Shown in pieces: positions 1 to 6,591 of a DNA stretch of 6,591 nucleotides (the first letter of the stretch is position 1; each line of letters begins with the position of its first letter). A model generated the notes under the pieces. The model was not told the DNA's origin. It did not search any database and saw only the letters and a list, made by a program, of their open reading frames with translations. Source of the stretch: Dehalococcoidia bacterium (GTDB lineage Bacteria; Chloroflexota; Dehalococcoidia; SHYD01; SHYC01); the NCBI GenBank assembly GCA_016844365.1, contig JAENIT010000033.1, forward strand, positions 1 through 6,591, in the 5' to 3' direction. The translations under genes were made by a program, and so were the position numbers.

Positions 1-29
1 TGCAACCGTTAGCAGTCACAGGAGAAGCC

Positions 30-986
30 ATGGCGCGTGTAACTGATAAGCTGGCCAAAGTTCTCCGCAACAAGCCGACTGTGATAACCCGAGCGGTGTT
101 CTGGAATATACCACACAACTCGGGGAAGGAAGACATCAGGCTTAAGCTTGGGAGATACACGAAGTCTAAAGAACCCCTGAATGACGAGGTTCTGGAATCC
201 TTACAACCCAGAAGCGAACTTACGCTTGATGACCAGGAGTTCACGTCTCTCATAGACTTTCTCCGCCAGCACTACGAACCATTCCGTCAGGGTGTCAAGG
301 CATTCATACCCCTGGACAAACCCTACGACGCCGAAACCGCGGCTCAAATAAGAGCCCTGTTCTCCTTGCCTGACAAGCAACAGCTTGTCCAGTTCATTCT
401 CTCGCATGATGTGATTCCCGAAGATTTAGCGGCAGGCCTACAACAAGCGCATCGCATGCGGGCGATAAAACAATTCGAGAACCTCGTGCAGCAGGATAGT
501 CGCGAGAATAATTGGCAGGATTGGTTTCAGAGGAATAGTTGGGTTTTGGGTAGCGAGTTCGTTAGGGTTCTCGACGAACGTCGCATCGATGTCCAACATA
601 TCTCGGATTTTCTAATGGAAGCCTACGACGGCTTCCTCGATATTGTGGAGATTAAGCGCCCCGAAGGGGGACTACAGTTTTGGGCACCTTCTCTTGATCA
701 CGGAAACTACGTGCCGTCCGTGGACCTTACGAAAGCGATAACCCAGGCGTCGAGGTACGTATTCGAGGTAGAAAGAGAGGCTAACAGCGTCAAATTCCTA
801 GAACGGGTGGGCCAAGTAAAGACTGTCAAGCCGCGATGCATTCTTATCTTTGGACGCTCCGATGGCTGGAATCAAAAACAAGTTGAGGCATATCGAATCC
901 TGAATGCGGGATACCATAACTTGACCGTCATGACATACGATCATGTCCTCGCACGCGCGAAACGCATTGTTGGTGTTGACTGCTAA
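30..986 (+). CDS. sduA: Shedu-type antiphage nuclease, SduA-like (DUF4263)
   Basis: The 318-residue product looks like a Shedu defence protein, a one-gene antiphage system built on a PD-(D/E)xK nuclease fold (DUF4263). Seen in sequence: residues 150-175 hold the usual entry to this domain (NNWQDWFQRNSWVLGSEF). The candidate active site is D193 (SDFLM) and E207-x-K209 (DIVEIKRP), followed by a helix with Q239 (KAITQASRY). A hydrophobic strand at 268-276 (PRCILIFGR) fits the end of the fold. Residues 1-145 show no motif I recognise; in Shedu proteins the N-terminal half is variable and thought to sense or regulate. There are no membrane segments or signal peptide, so it is probably cytoplasmic. 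ATG at 30 is supported by GGAG at 21-24, 5 nt upstream. Hand-sampled lines are about 50% GC, lower than the glycosylase gene next door, which hints at transfer. The family call is fairly sure; the phage-defence role is inferred from the family. Confidence 0.85.
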   Translation: MARVTDKLAKVLRNKPTVITRAVFWNIPHNSGKEDIRLKLGRYTKSKEPLNDEVLESLQPRSELTLDDQEFTSLIDFLRQHYEPFRQGVKAFIPLDKPYDAETAAQIRALFSLPDKQQLVQFILSHDVIPEDLAAGLQQAHRMRAIKQFENLVQQDSRENNWQDWFQRNSWVLGSEFVRVLDERRIDVQHISDFLMEAYDGFLDIVEIKRPEGGLQFWAPSLDHGNYVPSVDLTKAITQASRYVFEVEREANSVKFLERVGQVKTVKPRCILIFGRSDGWNQKQVEAYRILNAGYHNLTVMTYDHVLARAKRIVGVDC

Positions 987-996
987 CAGAGGCTTG

Positions 997-1023
997 CAGC
1001 CGACACGCTAGAGCGTACGGCTG
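997..1023 (+). other. Stem-loop after the Shedu gene (no U-tract)
   Basis: CAGCCG (997-1002) pairs with CGGCTG (1018-1023), and ACGCT (1005-1009) pairs with AGCGT (1012-1016). A 2:1 internal bulge separates the two stems, and the loop is tiny (or TAGA if the last pair opens). The structure starts 10 nt after the Shedu stop codon and lies 36 nt before the glycosylase start codon. No T-run follows, so it is not a standard intrinsic terminator. It could protect the 3' end of the message, act as a weak or Rho-assisted terminator, or be an operator. The pairing is seen directly; its function is unknown. Confidence 0.5.
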
Positions 1024-1059
1024 AATCCAGACTGTTGTACTAGTATCGAGGGAACACAA

Positions 1060-1869
1060 ATGCCTGAACTACCGGACCTAGAGGCCATCAAATCAGTCCT
1101 TGAGGAGCGAGTGCTGGGCCTGCGCATTCAGGAGGTGGAGGTGGGCAACGCCATCCCCATTCGCCGCCCGGGAGCCTCGGAGTTCGCGTCCAGCCTCAAA
1201 GGTAATGCCTTTACCAAGGTGGAACGCCGGGGCAAGTTCCTCCTCATGGGGACCGCCAGCGGGCATGTGCTCGCCGTCAACCCTATGCTCACCGGGAGGT
1301 TCCAGTACTGCCCACCGTCCGGGAAGAGGCGGGCCAAGACCTGCTTTGTCCTGCAACTTGAAGATGGGCAGCAACTCCGCTACTTCGACAGCAGGGTCAT
1401 GGGGAAGGTGTACCTTGTGCCCCACGATGAGCTGGACAGCATCCCCGGCTTCGAGGTGATGGGGCCGGAGGCCATGAGCGATGAGCTAAACCTGGAGGAG
1501 TTCCGGGCCAGACTGCGCCGCCATCCCGGCATCGTCAAGAACATCCTCCTCAACTCGCGGTTCATCGCTGGAATCGGCAACGCCTACGCCGATGAGATAT
1601 TGTTTCGAGCTAGTATCTATCCGTACCGACGGCGTGTTACACTGAGCGGGAGCGAGACGGAGCATCTTTATGTGGCAGTAAGCGCGGTGCTGGTCGAGGC
1701 CAAAGCGACGGTGAGAGCGCGCATGGGGGAAGCCATCCATATAAAGATTCGAGACTTCCTCCAAGTGCATGGCAAGGGGGGTCAGCCCTGCCCCCGCTGC
1801 GGCCACACCATATCACAGATCACCGCCAATAAACGCCTCACTAACTTCTGCCGAGGCTGCCAGAAGTAA
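1060..1869 (+). CDS. mutM: Fpg/Nei-family DNA glycosylase (formamidopyrimidine-DNA glycosylase, MutM-like)
   Basis: Base-excision repair enzyme of the Fpg/Nei family, which removes oxidised bases and cuts the abasic site by beta,delta-elimination. Its 269 residues match the usual length. The N-terminus is MPELPDLEAI, giving the catalytic Pro2 (nucleophile after Met removal) and Glu3. Lys59 lies in RRGKF, the helix-two-turn-helix signature is AGIGNAYADEILFRA (170-184), and the C-terminal zinc finger is C244-x2-C247 plus C264-x2-C267 with Arg259 between. Departures from classical Fpg: the Met-Arg-Phe triad that fills the flipped-base gap appears as L77, R112 and M114; NPMLTGR replaces the usual HLGMSGR; and the segment between helix and finger (222-243) looks short, as in enzymes lacking the 8-oxoG capping loop. 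Substrate preference may therefore differ from MutM. GAGGGA at 1048-1053 supports the ATG. A zinc-finger gene follows 37 nt downstream. Family membership is secure; the mutM-versus-nei label is less so. Confidence 0.9.
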   Translation: MPELPDLEAIKSVLEERVLGLRIQEVEVGNAIPIRRPGASEFASSLKGNAFTKVERRGKFLLMGTASGHVLAVNPMLTGRFQYCPPSGKRRAKTCFVLQLEDGQQLRYFDSRVMGKVYLVPHDELDSIPGFEVMGPEAMSDELNLEEFRARLRRHPGIVKNILLNSRFIAGIGNAYADEILFRASIYPYRRRVTLSGSETEHLYVAVSAVLVEAKATVRARMGEAIHIKIRDFLQVHGKGGQPCPRCGHTISQITANKRLTNFCRGCQK

Positions 1870-1906
1870 AGATGAGCAGGTATCTTATAACTTAGGAGCT
1901 ATAGAT

Positions 1907-2080
1907 ATGACACAACGAGAAGCGCCTAGCATTACAGCTTGCGCCGACTGTGAGGCCCAGCTCTACCCCGACCACCAAGACGAAAAACTTCGGGTTTACC
2001 ACTGCGAGGGTTGCAGTATTCCCCTGTGCCAGCGCTGTTTTGACAAAGTGGGCTTCTGCCTTAAGTGCGAAGGCTGCTGA
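1907..2080 (+). CDS. Small nine-cysteine zinc-finger protein (57 aa), function unknown
   Basis: A 57-residue protein dominated by metal-ligand pairs: C12-x2-C15, C33-x2-C36, C41-x2-C44, C51-x2-C54, plus C57 at the very end, with H22 and H32 as further candidate ligands. The spacing CxxC-x17-CxxC-x4-CxxC-x6-CxxC resembles two-zinc cross-brace fingers (RING/FYVE/LIM-like). The stretch RVYHCEGCSIPLCQRC is especially FYVE-like in spacing, though common ancestry is not shown. ATG at 1907 has AGGAG at 1894-1898, 8 nt upstream. The same frame is open further back into the glycosylase gene, but that extension lacks a better start and overlaps a conserved gene. It lies 37 nt behind the glycosylase with no terminator between, so co-transcription is likely. 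It may bind protein or nucleic acid, or serve as a zinc or redox carrier. I do not recognise the family. That it is a real gene is well supported by the cysteine pattern and ribosome site. Confidence 0.75.
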   Translation: MTQREAPSITACADCEAQLYPDHQDEKLRVYHCEGCSIPLCQRCFDKVGFCLKCEGC

Positions 2081-2142
2081 GCCAACCGGCCAGAAAAATA
2101 ACTCTCAGTATAATTTCTAGGATCATGTAATTCAGAATCCCC

Positions 2143-2171
2143 TTGACAGTTACGCTGATTATAGATATATT
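2143..2171 (+). promoter_or_regulatory. Strong sigma-A (sigma-70) type promoter
   Basis: The -35 box TTGACA (2143-2148) matches consensus exactly. A 17-nt spacer follows, then the -10 box TATATT (2166-2171), one base off TATAAT. Transcription should begin near 2178, giving a leader of about 75 nt before the 65-residue gene at 2253. The surrounding 2081-2252 stretch is AT-rich, as expected of a promoter region. Placement is direct from sequence; activity is inferred. Confidence 0.8.
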
Positions 2172-2176
2172 AGGTT

Positions 2177-2198
2177 ACAGATTAATGGCATGATCTGT
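2177..2198 (+). other. Inverted repeat / hairpin at predicted transcript start
   Basis: ACAGATTA (2177-2184) pairs with TGATCTGT (2191-2198) through seven Watson-Crick pairs and one G-U pair, around a 6-nt loop ATGGCA. It begins at the predicted start site of the promoter just upstream. In RNA it would be a 5'-terminal hairpin, which commonly stabilises a message. As DNA the dyad could be a repressor site. The DNA arms have one mismatch, which fits RNA pairing at least as well. Confidence 0.4.
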
Positions 2199-2252
2199 GC
2201 TCACCTCTGATAACGGTTACAAAAGCCCTAAGAATGCAGGAATAGGTGTATT

Positions 2253-2450
2253 ATGGCGTTGCGCAAAGAGGGTATATACTTAAATAAGAGCACCAAGAAG
2301 TCACGACGGATTGGTATTGGCACTATTCCGCCCGAAGGTCAAGAGTGGGTCCAGCTCAGCGACGACCCAAACTTGACTCTGGTATCTATCCGGGAGTTGG
2401 CGCAAAAACAGGGCGTGGCCTCCAATGCTGAGGAGATCATTTGGGCATAG
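2253..2450 (+). CDS. Hypothetical small protein (65 aa)
   Basis: An unrecognised 65-residue soluble protein. The N-terminal third is basic (ALRKEGIYLNKSTKKSRRIG), the centre is Gly/Pro-bearing (IGIGTIPPEGQEWVQL), and the C-terminal part is acidic and probably helical (SIRELAQKQGVASNAEEIIW). It has no cysteines, membrane segment or signal peptide. AGGTG at 2244-2248 sits only 4 nt before the ATG, with AGG at 2238-2240 as an alternative, so the ribosome site is modest. The case for a real gene rests on context: a near-consensus promoter at 2143-2171 points at it and a candidate terminator follows at 2492-2519, making a compact one-gene unit. The short basic-then-acidic layout would suit a nucleic-acid or ribosome-associated factor, but that is a guess and no function is assigned. 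Confidence 0.6.
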   Translation: MALRKEGIYLNKSTKKSRRIGIGTIPPEGQEWVQLSDDPNLTLVSIRELAQKQGVASNAEEIIWA

Positions 2451-2461
2451 GGCCCATGCCC
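2443..2461 (+). other. Inverted repeat spanning the stop codon of the 65-aa gene
   Basis: GGGCAT (2443-2448) and ATGCCC (2456-2461) form a 6-bp stem with a 7-nt loop that contains most of the TAG stop. No real T-run follows (GGATTTCTG). It may be a weak 3'-end structure or chance in a GC-rich patch. Confidence 0.25.
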
Positions 2462-2491
2462 GGATTTCTGCCACTAGATTGTGCTGAAGTA

Positions 2492-2519
2492 AAGGAGCCC
2501 CTAGGAGCTCCTTGATTTT
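2492..2519 (+). terminator. Candidate Rho-independent terminator of the 65-aa gene
   Basis: AAGGAGC (2492-2498) pairs perfectly with GCTCCTT (2507-2513) around an 8-nt loop, CCCTAGGA, followed by GATTTTA. The stem is 7 bp and the T-run short (four), so it should be moderate in strength. It separates the 65-residue gene from the groESL operon and ends only 12 nt before the CIRCE operator. Confidence 0.6.
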
Positions 2520-2531
2520 AGGCTAGTAACA

Positions 2532-2558
2532 TTAGCACTTTAGCACAGCGAGTGCTAA
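2532..2558 (+). promoter_or_regulatory. CIRCE operator (HrcA binding site) for groESL
   Basis: The left arm TTAGCACTT (2532-2540), a 9-nt spacer, and the right arm GAGTGCTAA (2550-2558) match the CIRCE consensus TTAGCACTC-N9-GAGTGCTAA at every arm position but one (T for C at 2540). HrcA binds CIRCE and represses chaperone genes until heat or unfolded protein draws it away. The site ends 49 nt before the groES start, so it lies in or next to the promoter or early leader. I could not place a convincing -35/-10 pair; TTGATT at 2512-2517 has no good -10 partner. hrcA itself is not in the window. Confidence 0.95.
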
Positions 2559-2607
2559 CTGCCTAGGCAAAACCACCATCAATCTTAAAGAAAGGAGGAA
2601 GTAAGAA

Positions 2608-4529
<1,922 letters not shown>

Positions 4530-4553
4530 AGCAGGAAGCAACAGCGCACAGAT

Positions 4554-4594
4554 AATAGTGGAGGCCCCGATATATCGGGGCCTCCACTATTTTT
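4554..4594 (+). terminator. Strong Rho-independent terminator of groESL, probably bidirectional
   Basis: A perfect 38-nt palindrome (4554-4591, centre between 4572 and 4573) has a very GC-rich core: GGAGGCCCCGAT pairs with ATCGGGGCCTCC. It is followed by TTTTT (4590-4594) on the plus strand. It starts 24 nt after the groEL stop. On the minus strand the trailing bases are TATTATC, a poorer T-run, so it probably also stops, less efficiently, transcripts of the convergent penicillin-binding-protein gene, whose stop is 34 nt away. Confidence 0.93.
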
Positions 4595-4627
4595 GGTCCC
4601 GGTGAGGAAACTGTATCCTTTGCCGAT

Positions 4628-6591
4628 CTACCTTCGTGGAGTCGCCGTTGACGAGGGCACTGCGATGGGCACAGGCCCCACAGGCTTACGCACCGGCGTC
4701 GGGGTAGGTGCGAGCTTAGGGTCTCGAGCCGGGGGCGTAGGAGTCCTGGATGGCGGGGCGCTCCCTTCTACGTTTATCGGTACCACAACACGCTTTAGCC
4801 CAGAGTTACTGTCCAGAACAGACAGGCGAAGGGAGTAAACCCCTTTCTTAAGGTTGTCCACGTAGAAAGTCCCCAAAGTCCCGTTGGTCACAGCAGTGGT
4901 ATTCACCTCTCCGATTAGCACCCAACTAACGGGCGATGTTCCCTCTCCATACTCCAGTGTGTACTGAACAAAGTCAGGAGATGAGGCAGACCCCTGAACT
5001 GTAACAGTTCCCTTAACAGAACCGCCGGCCGCGGGGGAGGTGATTAACACTTGAGGTGTAGAAGACTCGCCATCGGGAGGTTGAGGAATGTTATTCTCCT
5101 TGGCCCATTCGGCGGCTTCAGGGGGAAGAACCATGAAGACTCTCTCCTGACCATCATCCCCCCGCATCAACTGGAACATATTATCTTGCTCTCTGGGCTC
5201 CGTGCCCCCTATAAAGACCTCCCTAACACTGGTAGGACAGTACGGAGTCGGCAACATTCCGGAGGGAGAGCAGACCTCCACTTCAAAGATACCTGTAGGC
5301 TTGGAGAAGGCTGAAGGTGGCTTCCCCTCCAGGGCAGCAACCATGAAATCGTGCCAGACAGGGGCTGCTGTGGTCGTACTTAAAGCTCCAGTCATCGGAG
5401 TATTATTTGAGTTACCCACCCAAACCCCGGTTACTAGCTCTGGGGTGAACCCCACAGTCCAAGTGTCTCGATAATCATCGGTGCTACCGGTCTTGACTGC
5501 GGCAGGCCGCCCGGGGAGGAGTAATGGACTGTCAGCGCCAAATAAAGGAGCCCTGGCGGCGTTATCAGAGAGGATATTGGTGAGTAGGTAGGACAACTGG
5601 GGTGATATGATCTCCCTAGTATCATGGCCTTCATGTCGCTCCAAGGTATCCCCTTTCCAGTCTTTCACCTCCAGAATCGCGACCGGATCCAATCTACGCA
5701 TGCCAGTTTGCCTCTGGTCTTCGATCACGAGTGCGCCCGCCATCTTGCCTCCATTAGCCACAACCCCATAGGCGTAAGTCATATCCAAGAGCCTCACCTC
5801 TCCACCACCAAGGGTCAAAGATAGGCCATACCACTGCTTACGCGTCAAAGTAGTAATCCCCATCTTGTGGGCTACGTCAATGACGTTGTCCACGCCAGCG
5901 TACTGGATGGCCTTGACCGCTGGGACGTTCATAGACGTGGCAAACGCCTGTCGAAGAGACACTGGTCCCCGAAACTTCTTATCTACGTTTTGGGGCTGAT
6001 AAGGAGCGTTTATACCATCCGGAAAAGTAGTCTTTACGTCCAAGAGCATAGTGGCCGGGGTATATCCCTTCATAAAGGCAGTTAAATAAGTAAAAATCTT
6101 AAAGGCTGACCCCGGTTGCCTTGGAGCTTGTGCCATATTCACTTGGCCATCGATCTCGTTGTCAAAATAGTCGGCGCTGCCCACCATAGCCAAGACCTCA
6201 CCACTACGGGGGTCCATAGCAACTAGGCCCACGTTGCTGGCGTTATGGTTCTTCCTCAGTCTCTGGGCATGCTTGGCCACCACCGACTCAGCGGTCCTCT
6301 GAAGATCCATATCCAGAGAAGTAGTTATCTCCAACCCTCCGCGATACAGGGCGCTGGCGCCATACTTTTCCTCCATGAGGTCGCGGATGTGCATGACAAA
6401 GTGAGGGGCTTCGATGGAAAAGCGCTTCGTGACGTAGCTAAGCTTCTCCTGCTTTGCGCTCTCAGCATCTGCTTCCGTTATATACTCCTGGCGCACCATA
6501 ATGTCCAACACATTGCCCTGGCGGGCTTTGGCAAGCTCAGGGTTGGTGAGAGGTGAGTATTTCGCCGGCGCTTGGGGCAGCCCGGCCAGCA
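4628..6591 (-). CDS. Class A penicillin-binding protein, PBP1A type (partial, N-terminus outside window)
   Basis: Peptidoglycan glycosyltransferase/transpeptidase acting outside the membrane. The frame stays open to the window edge, where LAGLPQAPAKYSP is the end of the GT51 glycosyltransferase domain. The GTG at 6511 is therefore internal and the gene begins beyond 6591; 653 residues are visible, numbered here from the first full codon (6589). The transpeptidase motifs are intact: SxxK is SAFK (161-164, nt 6098-6109), SxN is SMN (219-221, nt 5927-5935), and KTG is KTGST from 366 (K at nt 5492-5494). A Cys pair lies after that domain (C440, C451 in CSPSGMLPTPYC). Residues 513-609 (nt 4763-5053) look like an Ig-like beta-sandwich (VLITSPAAGGSVKGTVTVQG; GVYSLRLSVLD). 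The end is a Thr/Pro-rich tail (PSRTPTPPARDP; LAPTPTPVRKP), probably extended in the wall. It is convergent with groEL and shares its terminator region. The membrane anchor and catalytic Glu of GT51 cannot be seen. Confidence 0.95.
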   Translation of the reverse strand, partial: LAGLPQAPAKYSPLTNPELAKARQGNVLDIMVRQEYITEADAESAKQEKLSYVTKRFSIEAPHFVMHIRDLMEEKYGASALYRGGLEITTSLDMDLQRTAESVVAKHAQRLRKNHNASNVGLVAMDPRSGEVLAMVGSADYFDNEIDGQVNMAQAPRQPGSAFKIFTYLTAFMKGYTPATMLLDVKTTFPDGINAPYQPQNVDKKFRGPVSLRQAFATSMNVPAVKAIQYAGVDNVIDVAHKMGITTLTRKQWYGLSLTLGGGEVRLLDMTYAYGVVANGGKMAGALVIEDQRQTGMRRLDPVAILEVKDWKGDTLERHEGHDTREIISPQLSYLLTNILSDNAARAPLFGADSPLLLPGRPAAVKTGSTDDYRDTWTVGFTPELVTGVWVGNSNNTPMTGALSTTTAAPVWHDFMVAALEGKPPSAFSKPTGIFEVEVCSPSGMLPTPYCPTSVREVFIGGTEPREQDNMFQLMRGDDGQERVFMVLPPEAAEWAKENNIPQPPDGESSTPQVLITSPAAGGSVKGTVTVQGSASSPDFVQYTLEYGEGTSPVSWVLIGEVNTTAVTNGTLGTFYVDNLKKGVYSLRLSVLDSNSGLKRVVVPINVEGSAPPSRTPTPPARDPKLAPTPTPVRKPVGPVPIAVPSSTATPRR

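Noticed and set aside
1093..1806. Several open frames of 66-119 codons on both strands within the glycosylase gene
   Set aside because: All overlap a gene with intact catalytic and zinc-finger motifs; they reflect its high GC content.
1769..1906. Upstream extension of the nine-cysteine protein to a start inside the glycosylase gene
   Set aside because: It would overlap the conserved zinc finger of the glycosylase by 100 bases and adds a Pro/Ala-rich stretch without motifs. The ATG at 1907 has a good Shine-Dalgarno at proper spacing.
2072..2083. GGCT-GCTG-AGCC hairpin at the end of the zinc-protein gene as a terminator
   Set aside because: It has only four base pairs and no T-run; no convincing terminator is visible for the glycosylase/zinc-protein unit.
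2109..2114. TATAAT as a second promoter before the 65-residue gene
   Set aside because: The matching -35 region near 2086-2091 is GC-rich and unlike TTGACA; the pair at 2143-2171 is far better.
4593..4838. Plus-strand open frame downstream of the groEL terminator
   Set aside because: It begins inside the terminator tail and runs antisense to the Thr/Pro-rich end of the PBP; it has no ribosome site or recognisable motif.
6509..6511. GTG at 6511 as the true start of the PBP gene
   Set aside because: The frame continues upstream to the window edge and encodes the conserved end of the GT51 domain (LAGLPQAPAKYSP, then TNPELAKARQGN), so the start lies outside.

Overview
The window looks like ordinary chromosomal DNA of a Gram-positive-type or deep-branching bacterium. 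The GroEL tail ends in PPMPSEMEY with no Gly-Gly-Met repeats. Together with the CIRCE-controlled groESL operon and a PBP1A with a Thr/Pro tail, this suggests Chloroflexota, perhaps Dehalococcoidia-like. That placement is inference from protein style and was not tested by any search. If it holds, the PBP1A-type gene shows a lineage that makes peptidoglycan, unlike wall-less Dehalococcoides.

Left part (1-2080, + strand): a complete single-gene Shedu-type defence nuclease (SduA, DUF4263) comes first, then a stem-loop without a U-tract. Next is a divergent Fpg/Nei-family DNA glycosylase. Close behind it is a 57-residue protein with nine cysteines in a cross-brace-like zinc-finger pattern. The glycosylase and the small protein are probably co-transcribed. 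Hand-sampled lines of the nuclease gene are about 50% GC, against about 58-68% in sampled lines of the glycosylase and groEL, so the nuclease gene may have been acquired.

Middle part (2081-2530): a near-perfect sigma-A promoter (TTGACA, 17-nt spacer, TATATT) is followed by a hairpin at the predicted transcript start. It drives an unrecognised 65-residue protein, which has a candidate intrinsic terminator downstream. This reads as a self-contained one-gene transcription unit.

Right-centre (2532-4594, + strand): a CIRCE operator with one mismatch precedes groES and groEL, each with a strong Shine-Dalgarno sequence. The operon ends at a 38-nt perfect palindrome followed by a T-run. HrcA-type heat-shock repression is expected.

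Right part (4628-6591, - strand): a convergent class A penicillin-binding protein, cut by the window edge at its N-terminus. The end of the glycosyltransferase domain, the whole transpeptidase domain, an Ig-like module and a Thr/Pro-rich tail are visible.

I see no rRNA, tRNA, CRISPR array or insertion sequence. The only gene-free stretches are under 300 bases. The items most worth following up are the Shedu protein with its unassigned N-terminal half, the tiny zinc protein behind the glycosylase, and the strongly promoted 65-residue orphan.
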